Both the position numbers and the translations under genes were made by a program. Below, in pieces: positions 41,978 through 51,887 of a stretch of 64,000 nt of DNA. The notes under the pieces were generated by a model. The model saw only the letters and a list, made by a program, of their open reading frames with translations. It was not told where the DNA came from and searched no databases. The first letter of the stretch is position 1. Each line of letters begins with the position of its first letter. This DNA is from Lachnoclostridium sp. An131 (GTDB lineage Bacteria > Bacillota > Clostridia > Lachnospirales > Lachnospiraceae), in NCBI RefSeq assembly GCF_002160825.1, contig NZ_NFLI01000011.1, positions 62,001 through 126,000 on the forward strand, read 5' to 3'.

Positions 41978-44398
41978 TTATTTTACTACGAAGTTCAGGA
42001 TTCTTCCGGGCACGTAAATCTCTTTCACAATCGTTCCCTTCAGCCACTCCGGTACAGCGGCCCTTCCTGCTGCAAGGGCGTCTTCCTTGGAAACGCTGGT
42101 GGAAAGCGTTACCGTACCTCTTGTCTTTCCATTGACCTGAACGGCGATCTCGATCTCGTCATCCTTCATGGCTTCCTCATCCGCATCCGGCCAGCCGTGT
42201 CCGAAGACGGTCTCGCTGTGTCCAAGCTGCTCCCAGAGCTCTTCTGCCACATGGGGAGCGAAGGGCGCAAGCAGGGTAACGGCTGTCTCCAGCGTCTCCT
42301 TGTCGATGCCGCCCTGGCGCTTCGCCAGATCGATCATTTTGTTGTTATACTCCATGAATCCGGAGATAACCGTATTCAGGCTGAAGCTGTTCAGACGGCT
42401 GGTGATATCATAAACCAGCTTATGGCGCAGCTTCACGCTCTCCGGCGTTTCTTTGGTTCCCTTGTCCTTGTTGTCCAGAACCAGATTCCAGAAGCGCTTC
42501 AGGAAGCGGGATACGCCGTCGATTCCGCGGTCATCCCACTCGGCGTCCAGCTCGGGCGGTCCCACGAACAGCTCGTACATTCTTAAGGAATCGCAGCCAT
42601 AATCGCGGATCAGGTCGTCCGGTGATACCACATTTCCCTTGGACTTGCTCATCTTGATGCCGTTCTTTCCGGTGATCATTCCCTGGTTGAACAGCTTCGT
42701 AAAGGGCTCGTCAAAGTCGATAACTCCAATATCGCAGAGGAACTTGGTGTAGAACCGGGAATACAGCAGGTGCAGCACCGCATGCTCCACGCCGCCGATG
42801 TACATATCTACCGGCAGATACTTGTCTGCCTTCTCACGGCTTACCAGCTCGTTGTCGTTGTGGTTGTCCACATAGCGCAGGAAGTACCAGGAGGAGCCTG
42901 CCCACTGGGGCATGGTGTTCGTCTCTCTCTTCGCAGGAGCGCCGCAGACCGGACAGGTGGTATTTACCCACTCGTCGATGGCTGCCAGCGGAGACTCGCC
43001 TGTTCCTGTCGGCTGATAGCTCTCCACCTCCGGAAGCTCCAGAGGAAGCTGATCCTCCGGCACCGGAACATTTCCGCAGTGCGGGCAGTGGATGATCGGA
43101 ATGGGCTCGCCCCAGTAACGCTGGCGGGAGAATACCCAGTCACGCAGCTTGTAGTTGACCGTCTTTCTTCCGACGCCCATCTTCTCCACGATATGAGGAG
43201 CTTCCTTCTTGAGGACTGCGGATTCCATACCGTTCCAGTCGCCGGAATTGATCATGGTTCCGCTGGCCTCCGTATAGGCTTCGGTCATATTTTCAATTTC
43301 TTTTCCATCCTTCGCAATAACCTGAATGATCGGAATGTCGAATTTCTTCGCAAACTCAAAGTCACGGTCGTCGTGAGCCGGAACGCACATGATGGCTCCC
43401 GTACCGTAATCAGCCAGAACGTAATCGGACAGCCAGATCGGAAGCTTCGCTCCGTTCATCGGGTTGATGGCATAGCTTCCTGTAAATACGCCCGTCTTGT
43501 CCTTATCCTGCACACGGTCCACATTGGAACGCATGGAGGACTTGAAGATGTAATCCTCTACGGCTGCTCTCGTCTCATCTGTGGCCAGCTCTTTTGCCAG
43601 CGCGTGCTCAGGAGCAAGTACCATAAAGGTAGCTCCGTACAGGGTATCCGGTCTGGTGGTGTACACAGTGATCTTGTCGTCGCGCCCCTCTACCTGGAAA
43701 TCCACCTCGGCGCCGTAGGATTTGCCGATCCAGTCGGTCTGCATCTTCTTTACCTTCTCCGGCCAGTCCAGCTTGTCCAGGTCGTTCAGAAGTCGGTCTG
43801 CGTATGCCGTAATCTTCAGCATCCACTGACGCAGATTCTTCTTCGTAACCGGGGTTCCGCAGCGCTCGCAGACGCCGTTTACCACTTCCTCATTGGCCAG
43901 ACCTGTCTTACAGGAAGGACACCAGTTGATCGGGAACTCCTTCTCATAGGCCAGACCTTTCTTGAACATCTGTACAAAGATCCACTGGGTCCACTTATAG
44001 AACTTCGGATCGGTCGTGTTGACCTCCATATCCCAGTCGTAAAGCGCTGCGATGTCGTTAATCTGCTTCTTGATATTCTTTACATTCTCCTCTGTGGAAA
44101 CTGCCGGATGAATGCCCATCTTAATAGCGTAGTTTTCCGCAGGAAGACCGAACGCATCCCAGCCCATGGGATGAATGATATAGTGTCCCTGCATCAGCTT
44201 ATAGCGGCTCCACACGTCACTGATGACATAGCCTCTCCAGTGTCCCACATGGAGTCCGTTTCCGGACGGATAGGGGAACATGTCCAGACAATAATATTTC
44301 GGCTTCTTGCCGTCATTGACGTTTACCGGATGCTCTTCCCATCTCTTACGCCATTTCTCTTCCACCGCGCGGTGGTTAAAGGGTACTGCCATTTTCAT
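41978..44398 (-). CDS. leuS: leucyl-tRNA synthetase
   Basis: 806 residues from the ATG at 44398 (GAGGAG 5 nt upstream), normal bacterial length. Class I synthetase: HIGH-equivalent HVGHWRGY near residue 50, a zinc domain with CPSCKTGLANEEV and CERCGTPVTKK near 160, an editing domain (TTRPDTLYGATFMVLAPEH region), CPHCGNVP near 440, and KMSKSKGNVVSPDDL near 580. The C-terminal VNGKTRGTVTLS domain closes the protein. A promoter is at 44516-44544. The ~120-nt leader has short hairpins but no T-box sequence. Confidence 0.98.
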   Translation of the reverse strand: MKMAVPFNHRAVEEKWRKRWEEHPVNVNDGKKPKYYCLDMFPYPSGNGLHVGHWRGYVISDVWSRYKLMQGHYIIHPMGWDAFGLPAENYAIKMGIHPAVSTEENVKNIKKQINDIAALYDWDMEVNTTDPKFYKWTQWIFVQMFKKGLAYEKEFPINWCPSCKTGLANEEVVNGVCERCGTPVTKKNLRQWMLKITAYADRLLNDLDKLDWPEKVKKMQTDWIGKSYGAEVDFQVEGRDDKITVYTTRPDTLYGATFMVLAPEHALAKELATDETRAAVEDYIFKSSMRSNVDRVQDKDKTGVFTGSYAINPMNGAKLPIWLSDYVLADYGTGAIMCVPAHDDRDFEFAKKFDIPIIQVIAKDGKEIENMTEAYTEASGTMINSGDWNGMESAVLKKEAPHIVEKMGVGRKTVNYKLRDWVFSRQRYWGEPIPIIHCPHCGNVPVPEDQLPLELPEVESYQPTGTGESPLAAIDEWVNTTCPVCGAPAKRETNTMPQWAGSSWYFLRYVDNHNDNELVSREKADKYLPVDMYIGGVEHAVLHLLYSRFYTKFLCDIGVIDFDEPFTKLFNQGMITGKNGIKMSKSKGNVVSPDDLIRDYGCDSLRMYELFVGPPELDAEWDDRGIDGVSRFLKRFWNLVLDNKDKGTKETPESVKLRHKLVYDITSRLNSFSLNTVISGFMEYNNKMIDLAKRQGGIDKETLETAVTLLAPFAPHVAEELWEQLGHSETVFGHGWPDADEEAMKDDEIEIAVQVNGKTRGTVTLSTSVSKEDALAAGRAAVPEWLKGTIVKEIYVPGRILNFVVK

Positions 44399-44515
44399 TC
44401 CACTCCTCTTATTTACTCCCACAGCCTGCTGCAGGGTATTGTCTTGCCGCTGCCGGCCCTGTCCGCAGATTTTTACGGCCGGCGAGTCTGCAGGCGCAGA
44501 CTTTCACTGCATTTT

Positions 44516-44544
44516 ATCATAATCATACAGAGCCGATTTGTCAA
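44516..44544 (-). promoter_or_regulatory. promoter of leuS
   Basis: Minus strand TTGACA (44539-44544), 17-bp spacer, TATGAT (44516-44521). A second TATGAT (44522-44527) is at 11 bp and too close. Confidence 0.75.
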
Positions 44545-44557
44545 GTCAAATGCCGGA

Positions 44558-46294
44558 CTAAACCGCCCACTGGCTGTTGTACAGCTCCGCGTAAAAACCG
44601 TTTCTTTCAAGCAGGCTCTCATGAGTTCCCTGCTCGATGATCTGGCCGTCCCGCATAACCAGAATCAGGTCTGCCTCTTTGATGGTAGACAGGCGGTGGG
44701 CCACGATAAAGCTGGTCCTTCCCTCCATCATTTTAACGAAGGCATTCTGGATCTTCAGCTCCGTACGGGTGTCAATGGATGAGGTAGCTTCGTCCAGAAT
44801 CAGCATAGGCGGCAGACAGAGCATGACGCGGGCGATACACAGAAGCTGCTTCTGTCCCTGAGACAGGCTGCCTCCGTCCTCGGAAAGCACCGTATCGTAG
44901 CCTTTTGGCAGACGCCGGATAAAGCTGTGAGCGTGAGCCGCTTTTGCCGCCTGAATGATCTCTTCCTCCGTGGCGTCCGGCTTTCCGTAAGCGATATTTT
45001 CCCGTACCGTAGCAGATTTCAGCCAGGTCTCCTGAAGCACCATCCCGTACTGCTCCCGCAGATTTTTCCGGGTCAGCTCCCGGATATCGCAGCCGTCCAC
45101 CGCAATCCGCCCGCCGTCCACGTCATAGAAGCGCATCAGCAGATTGATCAGCGTGCTTTTTCCGCAGCCCGTGGGGCCCACGATGGCGATCCGCTGGCCC
45201 GGCTCCACATGGAGATTCAGGTCCTGAATCAGCGGGCGCTCCTTCGTGTAGGAAAATTCCACCTCCGAAAGGTCCACGCGTCCCTCCGCCCTTTCGAGCA
45301 CCGGTCCTTCCTCCGGATCCGGCGTCATGGGCTCCTGATCGATAAACGCAAAAACCCGGGCTGCACATGCAAAAGCATTCTGAAGCTCCGTCACCACACC
45401 GGATATTTCATTGAAGGGCTTTGTGTACTGGTTGGCGTAGCTTAAAAAAATCGAAAGCTGTCCGACGCTTAAAGCTCCGCGGATGACCGCAAAGGCTCCG
45501 GCCACACCTACTCCCGCATACACAAGACTGTTGACAAAACGGGTCGCCGGGTTTGTGATAGAGGAAAAGAAGATCGCCCGCAGGCTGTGCTTTTCCAGCC
45601 TCCGATTGATGCTGTCAAAACGGGAAACAGACTCCTCCTCATACCCAAAGGCCTTCACCACCTTCTGATTTCCCACCATCTCGTCAATCAGCCCTGTCAG
45701 CTCTCCTCTCGTCTCCGACTGGAGCTGGAACATTTTGTGAGTATTTTTTGCAATAAAATTCGCCACAAGGAAGGACACCGGCGTCACACAGACCACCACC
45801 AGGGTGATCCACACGTTGACGGACAGCATGAAAAGAAGGGTTCCGAAGATCGTCATCACTCCTGTAAAGAGCTGGGTAAATCCCATCAGAAGGCCATCGG
45901 AAAACTGGTCGATATCTGCGATGAGACGGCTCACAATATCTCCCTGGGGATGGCTGTCGATATAACTCAAGGGCAGATCCTGCATATGGTCAAAGGCTTC
46001 TGTCCTTACATCCATGACGACCTTATAGGTCATATGATTGTTGCAGAGGTTCATCAGCCACTGAAACAGCGAAGTGGCTCCAACCACGACGCCAAGCCGT
46101 ATCAGAAGCGCCGTGAGCGCCTCGAAATCCACTTGTCCTATGCCGATCATATAGTCAATGGCATCTCCGGTCAGTACCGGAGCATACAAAGTCAGCGCTA
46201 CCGTCAGTACGGCAAGGATAAGAGAGGCCGCCAGATAGAAGCGGTAGCCCGCGATATAATGAAGAATCCTTTTCAGAGCCGATTTATGCTTCAT
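44558..46294 (-). CDS. ABC transporter permease/ATP-binding protein, canonical half of a heterodimeric exporter
   Basis: 578 residues from the ATG at 46294 (GAGGAGG 9 nt upstream; the longer frame is not needed). Six membrane helices (about 15-310) and an ATPase domain: Walker A GPTGCGKST, Walker B MLILDEATSSID with catalytic Glu, H-loop AHRLST, but signature LSQGQKQLL instead of LSGGQ. It overlaps the partner gene by 11 bp. The odd signature here together with the degenerate Walker B of the partner would form one weak and one strong ATP site. Substrate unknown; drugs, lipids or peptides are usual. Confidence 0.93.
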   Translation of the reverse strand: MKHKSALKRILHYIAGYRFYLAASLILAVLTVALTLYAPVLTGDAIDYMIGIGQVDFEALTALLIRLGVVVGATSLFQWLMNLCNNHMTYKVVMDVRTEAFDHMQDLPLSYIDSHPQGDIVSRLIADIDQFSDGLLMGFTQLFTGVMTIFGTLLFMLSVNVWITLVVVCVTPVSFLVANFIAKNTHKMFQLQSETRGELTGLIDEMVGNQKVVKAFGYEEESVSRFDSINRRLEKHSLRAIFFSSITNPATRFVNSLVYAGVGVAGAFAVIRGALSVGQLSIFLSYANQYTKPFNEISGVVTELQNAFACAARVFAFIDQEPMTPDPEEGPVLERAEGRVDLSEVEFSYTKERPLIQDLNLHVEPGQRIAIVGPTGCGKSTLINLLMRFYDVDGGRIAVDGCDIRELTRKNLREQYGMVLQETWLKSATVRENIAYGKPDATEEEIIQAAKAAHAHSFIRRLPKGYDTVLSEDGGSLSQGQKQLLCIARVMLCLPPMLILDEATSSIDTRTELKIQNAFVKMMEGRTSFIVAHRLSTIKEADLILVMRDGQIIEQGTHESLLERNGFYAELYNSQWAV

Positions 46295-48089
46295 GTGCTT
46301 TTTCCTCCTCTGCCGACGCCTGGGAAAGACAGATTTCACGGTAAACCTCGCAGGTCTCAAACAGCTCTCCGTGTGTCCCGATGCCTGCGACCTCGCCATC
46401 GTCCAGCACGATGATCTTATCCGCCTGCCGGACTGTGGCCGCCCGCTGGGATACCAGAAAAACAGCCGCTCCCTTCTTTCTCTCCCGGAGCGCCCGGCGG
46501 AGCCTTGCGTCCGTGGCGAAATCAAGGGCCGAAGCGCTGTCGTCAAGAATCAGAATCTCCGGATCCCGTACAAGAGCCCGGGCAATCGTAAGTCTCTGTC
46601 TCTGTCCGCCGGACAGGTTCCGGCCTCCCTGCAGGATCTCTTCCTCCAGCCCCTTTTCCTTCTTCTCCACGATTTCCAGTCCCTGGGCCGTCTTCAGCGC
46701 CTCCAGAAGCTCCTCATCTGAAGCGTCCTTCTTTCCCCAGCACAGATTGTCGCGGATAGTGCCGGAAAACAGCACAGCTTTCTGGGGAACCACGCCGATT
46801 TTCTGGCGGAGCGCCTGAAATTCATACTCTCGCACATCCACACCGTCCACCAGCACGCTACCCTCTGATACATCGTAAAATCTCGGGATCAGATTGACCA
46901 GCGTAGACTTTCCGGAACCGGTTCCTCCGATGACTCCGATTGTCTCGCCCGGCCATGCCTGAAAGCTTACATGCTCCAAAGAGGCTTCCGCTCCCTGCTG
47001 ATACGTCATGCTCACATCCCGGAATTCCACGACAGGGACGCCATCTGCTCCATCTTCCAGTTCAGCCGCTCTGCTGCCTGCTCCTGCTGCTCCTGTCGTT
47101 CCTGTTTTCACGCCCTTTTCTCCTGTATAGCTTCCCTCTCTCATGCCTGCTTCCTGATCGAAGACCGCGTTAATTCTGGACAGGCAGGCCAGGGAACGTG
47201 TCACATTCACAATCAAATTCGCCAGCTTGATAAGCTCCACCAGAATCTGCGACATGTAATTGACAAGAGCCACGACCTGTCCCTGGGTCAGGGCGCCGCT
47301 GTCCACCTGCTTTCCACCGGTCCAGACCAGGAGAATCACGGCTCCATTAATGAGCGCATAGGTAAGCGGATTTAGAAGCGCTGAAATCTTTCCCACAAAG
47401 AGCTGGGTCTTCATCAGAACCGAACTGTCCGCGTGGAAGGCCGCCCGCTCGTCCTGCTGACGGTTGAACGCCCGCACAACACGGACGCCGGAAAGATTTT
47501 CCCTCACGTGAAGGAGCACCCGGTCCAGCTGCCCCTGAACCTTCCGGTATACAGGAACCGTAATCCCCATGATACCGAAAACCACCGCAAAAAGAATGGG
47601 TATGACGCCAAGAAAAATGAGCGCCGCTTTTACATCAATGGTAAACGCCATAATCATGGCGCCGAACACAATGAAGGGGGAGCGTAAAAACAGGCGGAGA
47701 ACCAGATTCACGCCCGTCTGAACCTGATTGATGTCGCTGGTAATCCGGGTGATCAGCGTGGACGTGCCGATAGTATCAAGCTCTTTATAGGAAAAGCTGT
47801 TCAGATGGCGGAACAGGGCTCCCCGCATCTGGGTGCTGCAGCCCACTGCCGCCTTCGCCGCAAAATACTGGGCTGTGATGGAGCTTATGAGACCGATCAG
47901 TCCCAGCAGAATCAGAATCCCGCCTCTGCCAAGCACATAGGCGGAATCGCCGGCTGCAATTCCCACATCAATGATATCTGCCACGACCAGAGGCACCAGC
48001 AGCTCAAAGCTGGCTTCCAGCAGCTTGAACAGAGGCCCCAGAATGCTCTCCTTCCGGTAGTCTCTCATAAAATATAATAACCGCCTCAT
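46284..48089 (-). CDS. ABC transporter permease/ATP-binding protein, degenerate half of a heterodimeric exporter
   Basis: 601 residues from the ATG at 48089 (AAGGAGG 10 nt upstream). Six membrane helices, then a Gly/Ala/Thr-rich insert (about 340-375) before the ATPase. Walker A GGTGSGKST and signature LSGGQRQRL are canonical, but Walker B ends ILILDDSASALD (Asp replaces the catalytic Glu) and the H-loop reads VSQRAAT (Gln for His). These are the standard changes in the non-hydrolysing site of heterodimeric exporters. First gene of the two-gene operon; promoter at 48137-48165. Confidence 0.93.
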   Translation of the reverse strand: MRRLLYFMRDYRKESILGPLFKLLEASFELLVPLVVADIIDVGIAAGDSAYVLGRGGILILLGLIGLISSITAQYFAAKAAVGCSTQMRGALFRHLNSFSYKELDTIGTSTLITRITSDINQVQTGVNLVLRLFLRSPFIVFGAMIMAFTIDVKAALIFLGVIPILFAVVFGIMGITVPVYRKVQGQLDRVLLHVRENLSGVRVVRAFNRQQDERAAFHADSSVLMKTQLFVGKISALLNPLTYALINGAVILLVWTGGKQVDSGALTQGQVVALVNYMSQILVELIKLANLIVNVTRSLACLSRINAVFDQEAGMREGSYTGEKGVKTGTTGAAGAGSRAAELEDGADGVPVVEFRDVSMTYQQGAEASLEHVSFQAWPGETIGVIGGTGSGKSTLVNLIPRFYDVSEGSVLVDGVDVREYEFQALRQKIGVVPQKAVLFSGTIRDNLCWGKKDASDEELLEALKTAQGLEIVEKKEKGLEEEILQGGRNLSGGQRQRLTIARALVRDPEILILDDSASALDFATDARLRRALRERKKGAAVFLVSQRAATVRQADKIIVLDDGEVAGIGTHGELFETCEVYREICLSQASAEEEKAHEA

Positions 48090-48136
48090 TGGGTAAAATC
48101 CTCCTTTTGGCTCCCGGGAAACGGGAGAACAAGGGT

Positions 48137-48165
48137 ATTTTACACCAACAAGGCGGTTATGACAA
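48137..48165 (-). promoter_or_regulatory. promoter of the ABC exporter operon
   Basis: Minus strand TTGTCA (48160-48165), 17 bp, TAAAAT (48137-48142). Confidence 0.65.
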
Positions 48166-48179
48166 GCCGTCATACAAAA

Positions 48180-48240
48180 TGCAGGAGGCCGTCCGGCATC
48201 ACACCGGAAATATGCCGGAACAATTAAACAGCCTCCTGCA
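48180..48240 (-). terminator. nested-hairpin terminator after the sugar ABC operon
   Basis: Outer 10-bp perfect stem (48180-48189 with 48231-48240), and inside it a second 7-bp perfect stem (48193-48199 with 48212-48218). TTTTG follows on the minus strand. It closes the operon that starts at 55154. Confidence 0.75.
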
Positions 48241-48277
48241 GGACTGATGTCTGGTTTTTACTTTTTACGCCTTCAGC

Positions 48278-49447
48278 TTAAGCCTCCAGATTCACCCCTG
48301 TATTTTTGTCAAATACATGGGCTACATTTCCACCGAAGGTAAAGGCAATTTCATGTCCCATATTGATCACAGAATTATTGATTGTGGGAACAATAATGAT
48401 TACATCCTGTCCCATCACAGAGACATGGTAATGAATTTCGCTACCCATCATCTCAAATACATCCACAGTTCCATGGAGCATCTCTGTTCCCTGAAGTGAA
48501 ATATGCTCCGGGCGGACACCAAGAGTCACAGGCCTGGGCTCCACATGGTTCGCAGCCAGCCGTTTCTGCTTTTCCTCAGAGAGCTCCACTGTAATTCCAC
48601 CAAGAGACACTGCATATTTTCCGCCCTCTTTTACAAGCTCCGCATCAAACAGATTCATCCTCGGCATTCCTATAAAACCAGCTACGAACAGGTTCAGCGG
48701 ATGATCAAAGACCTCCTGGGGGGTTCCCACCTGCTGAATTACACCGTCCTTCATGATCACAATCCGATCCCCCAGGGTCATAGCCTCTGTCTGATCATGT
48801 GTCACATAGATAAAGGTCGTATCAATGCTTTTGCGCAGCTTGATAATCTCCGCCCGCATCTGGTTGCGCAGCTTTGCGTCCAGATTGGAAAGAGGCTCGT
48901 CCATCAGCAGCACCTTGGGCTTACGTACGATGGCCCGTCCAATCGCCACACGCTGTCTTTGTCCGCCGGACAGCTCCTTGGGCTTGCGGTTCAAATATTC
49001 GGTAATGCCAAGTATCCGAGCTGCTTCCTGAACCTTGCTGTCGATTTCCTCCCTGCTCATTTTTTTCAGCTTCAACGGAAACGCCATATTTTCATAGACC
49101 GTCATATGCGGATAAAGAGCATAGCTCTGGAAAACCATCGCGATATCCCTGTCCTTTGCCGTCACATTGTTTACCAGGACTCCGTCTATATACAGCTCTC
49201 CGCTGGTAATCTCCTCCAGGCCAGCCACCATACGCAGCGTCGTGGATTTTCCGCAGCCAGAGGGGCCTACGAGAACAATGAATTCCCGATCCGCAATTTC
49301 CAGATTAAACTCCTGGACGGCCACTACTCCCTCCTCTGTTACGAGAAGATTGCTTTTCTGTTCCTCCTGCGCTCCCCTTTTCTTCTTTTTTCCGCCAGCG
49401 GAAACCGGATAAACCTTCTTCACTTCTTTTAAAGATAAACTTGCCAT
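48278..49447 (-). CDS. ABC transporter ATP-binding protein, MsmK/UgpC type
   Basis: 389 residues. ATPase of a sugar importer: Walker A GPSGCGKSTT, Q-loop FQSYALYPHMTV, signature LSGGQRQRVAIG, Walker B VLLMDEPLSNLD, H-loop VTHDQTEA, and a C-terminal OB-type regulatory domain (about 265-389; GVRPEHISLQ is characteristic). An unusual basic/Glu insertion (KKKKRGAQEEQ, about 20-30) lies in the N-terminal strand region. Powers the two permeases upstream. Last gene of the galactosyl-HexNAc operon, 36 nt after the phosphorylase. Confidence 0.95.
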   Translation of the reverse strand: MASLSLKEVKKVYPVSAGGKKKKRGAQEEQKSNLLVTEEGVVAVQEFNLEIADREFIVLVGPSGCGKSTTLRMVAGLEEITSGELYIDGVLVNNVTAKDRDIAMVFQSYALYPHMTVYENMAFPLKLKKMSREEIDSKVQEAARILGITEYLNRKPKELSGGQRQRVAIGRAIVRKPKVLLMDEPLSNLDAKLRNQMRAEIIKLRKSIDTTFIYVTHDQTEAMTLGDRIVIMKDGVIQQVGTPQEVFDHPLNLFVAGFIGMPRMNLFDAELVKEGGKYAVSLGGITVELSEEKQKRLAANHVEPRPVTLGVRPEHISLQGTEMLHGTVDVFEMMGSEIHYHVSVMGQDVIIIVPTINNSVINMGHEIAFTFGGNVAHVFDKNTGVNLEA

Positions 49448-49483
49448 CTCTTATTCCTTTCTGCAGTATCTGCAGTCCAAATA

Positions 49484-51661
49484 TTAAATCTCATACCACT
49501 TGATTTCATTCGCCTCAAGCTGAAGCTCAAAGCTGCTTCCATCTCCCCTGTAGACGATCGTGCTCTGAGGCTCATAGGTATTATTTACTACGCAGTATTT
49601 TCCGTTCTTTACATACGCATGGACCTCCACTCTGCAGTTCGTGCTGAACCATCTGTGAAGCTCCTCTTCCCCATGGGCACTCCAGAGAATGCTCCGCAGA
49701 AGAATCCGGCTGTTGGCAAAACTGTAGGGAAGGCCGCTGATATAGACGCTCCGTCCCCTTCCAAAAGAATTTACGGCCATCTGTACCTCTTTTTCCCGCT
49801 GCACCAGAATTTCCGTTCCCTCAAAAGCATAAATTCCCTTTTTGCCCTCTCCAAAATCTACAGGCTCCTTTGTATCCGCCAGAATAAAGTGTTCCGGATG
49901 CTCTTCCCAGTTATATTTGTCATAATTCAGCGTGAGTCCCGTCTCCTTTTCTACGCCCAGCAGACAGGCAAGTTGCAGGAAATGTCCCTGATACTGATGA
50001 CCGGAAGGTTCTCCCACACCGATGAAGCCGCCGCCTTTACTCACAAACCTGCGTACTGCCGTCACGATTCCTTCATCCGCCCATTCATATCCGCCGGTGT
50101 GAGCCGTATCCGCATCTCCTACATTAATCAACACATCAATTTCATCCAGAATTCCTTCATTCTCCCGGATATCATCAAAGGAAATGAACCTGACATCAAA
50201 GGGCGCTCCGGACAGAGCTTCTATGACGCCTGCATAGCTGTAGTTTTGCTTCTGATACAGCGCATGGTGTACCATATGACATCCCCAGCTTCGGCTCCTT
50301 CCCCAGCTGTTCAATACAGCCACCGTCTTTACACAATAAGGAGTCGTGCCCTTTGCATTCTCATACAGCTCCCGGAATTCCCTGCACACGCTCTCCACAT
50401 ACTCTACAAATTCAGGAAATTTCAGTGCCAGCTTCAAATATCCACCATAGCCGATACGATCCACAGAGCTTCTTAAGATAGCACGCCTGGCTGTCACCCA
50501 GTTTTCCTTCGCTTCCCGCACCGGGTCTCCCCCTTCATGGAATACATCCGGGAAAAAGTATGGAAGAAAACGTCCTTCCGTGTACTTTACGCCCGGAATA
50601 TCGGAAATCAGGCGAAGTGTGCTGCCATTGCCCACGCTTCCCACGACCGCATCCAGACCAATGCTGGCGAATTCCGGCATAAAAGGCTCCGTGCCGATCC
50701 AGTGATCGCCCAGAAACATCATGGCCTCTTTTCCATACTCATGGGTAATGTCTACCAGCTCCTTCGCAATTTTTGCCACCTCACGGCGCTGAAACGCCTG
50801 AAAGTCCTTGTATTCCCTGCTCGGGATCCGGTACTGGTTATTATAATAGCCCTGATCAATGATATACTCCGGCCGGAAGGGATATCCTGCCTCCTTTTCG
50901 AACTGTTCCAGAATATAAGGACTTACGGAAGCAGAATAGCCGTACCAGTCCACGTATTTTTCCCGTTTCAGCTCATCGAACACCAGCGTAAACTGATGAA
51001 AAAATGTCGTGTACCGAATCACATTCACATAGGGGTTCTCCTCGCAGAACCGGCGCAGCCGGTCCAGGGAGTACTGGTGTGTCTTCGGCTGTCTTACATC
51101 GAACGTAATCTGATGCTCAAAATCCTTCCAGTCATTCGTCACCGCATTGTACATATGTACCGGATCCCAGATAATATAAGCCAGAAAGCTTACCGTATAT
51201 TCATGGTACGCCTTTGGATCCGGAATCACTACGCAGCCCGTCTCTTCACAGTAGCTCCAGGCATCCGGCGAAACCACCTCTCCGAGCGTACGATCCATGA
51301 CCTCCCACCAGCGCCGGATATCATCTCTGGTATTTACCTGGAGCAGCTCACCGGATATTCCGCTCATCAGAGGAATTTCGAGGCTCCCGTCTCCGGCTGT
51401 ATAAAAGCCTGTCATAATATAGCACTGCTGAATCTCATCCGGATTCGCTTTTGCCCACGCATTGTCCTTGCGTGTCGTATAATAGGTAGAATAGATTTTC
51501 GCCCCGGTATTCACCAGCTCCTCGGGAAATTCTGTGCCGTCACAGTCCCGAATCGCGTCTGCACCCCAGCGCTTCAGAATCTCTATTGTCTCCGGAACCA
51601 CATCCAGATCCGTAGGGATTGTTACCCGTCCTGTCTTTTCTGCCTGTCTTATTTCTGCCAT
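49484..51661 (-). CDS. 1,3-beta-galactosyl-N-acetylhexosamine phosphorylase (GH112)
   Basis: 725 residues from the ATG at 51661 (AAGGAG about 9 nt upstream). Cleaves lacto-N-biose and galacto-N-biose with phosphate to galactose-1-phosphate and GlcNAc or GalNAc in the cytoplasm. The GH112 fold begins GRVTIPTDLDVVPETIEILK, and the general acid is likely Asp319 in MMFLGDHWIGTEPF. Also visible: HQFTLVFDE, SVGNGSTLRLISD and the C-terminal beta domain. It is central to mucin and milk-glycan use and lies between the importer genes and their ATPase. Confidence 0.95.
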   Translation of the reverse strand: MAEIRQAEKTGRVTIPTDLDVVPETIEILKRWGADAIRDCDGTEFPEELVNTGAKIYSTYYTTRKDNAWAKANPDEIQQCYIMTGFYTAGDGSLEIPLMSGISGELLQVNTRDDIRRWWEVMDRTLGEVVSPDAWSYCEETGCVVIPDPKAYHEYTVSFLAYIIWDPVHMYNAVTNDWKDFEHQITFDVRQPKTHQYSLDRLRRFCEENPYVNVIRYTTFFHQFTLVFDELKREKYVDWYGYSASVSPYILEQFEKEAGYPFRPEYIIDQGYYNNQYRIPSREYKDFQAFQRREVAKIAKELVDITHEYGKEAMMFLGDHWIGTEPFMPEFASIGLDAVVGSVGNGSTLRLISDIPGVKYTEGRFLPYFFPDVFHEGGDPVREAKENWVTARRAILRSSVDRIGYGGYLKLALKFPEFVEYVESVCREFRELYENAKGTTPYCVKTVAVLNSWGRSRSWGCHMVHHALYQKQNYSYAGVIEALSGAPFDVRFISFDDIRENEGILDEIDVLINVGDADTAHTGGYEWADEGIVTAVRRFVSKGGGFIGVGEPSGHQYQGHFLQLACLLGVEKETGLTLNYDKYNWEEHPEHFILADTKEPVDFGEGKKGIYAFEGTEILVQREKEVQMAVNSFGRGRSVYISGLPYSFANSRILLRSILWSAHGEEELHRWFSTNCRVEVHAYVKNGKYCVVNNTYEPQSTIVYRGDGSSFELQLEANEIKWYEI

Positions 51662-51677
51662 ATATATGTTCTCCTTA

Positions 51678-51878
51678 TTATTTCCCTGCGGGTGTCTCAT
51701 AGGGTTTGTTGTAAATCATAAGCGCCGCCAGCAGGCATGCCGTCCCCAGAATCATGATGCCCAGCCCGGCAAGCTGCCCGGTCATCTTCCATCCAATAAT
51801 CACAAGGCTCAGGCCAAGGATAAAAAACGCCGCAATCAGCGCGCATCTCAGCGTTACATGCTCTTTCCAAAACTTCAT
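51678..51878 (-). CDS. small two-helix membrane protein, function unknown
   Basis: 66 residues with two hydrophobic segments (about 12-30 and 36-56) and a short polar C-terminus. It sits between the second permease (9 nt) and the phosphorylase (16 nt), so it belongs to the operon. I have a weak memory of a DUF6903-like family in this gene context and do not rely on it. It may stabilise the importer or be unrelated. Confidence 0.7.
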   Translation of the reverse strand: MKFWKEHVTLRCALIAAFFILGLSLVIIGWKMTGQLAGLGIMILGTACLLAALMIYNKPYETPAGK

Positions 51879-51887
51879 TCCTTCACC

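Noticed and set aside
44399-44515. T-box riboswitch upstream of leuS
   Set aside because: Leader too short and lacks the conserved T-box sequence.
42770-44782. 670-codon plus-strand open frame
   Set aside because: Antisense to leuS over nearly its whole length; its protein resembles nothing and the leuS frame has all class I motifs.
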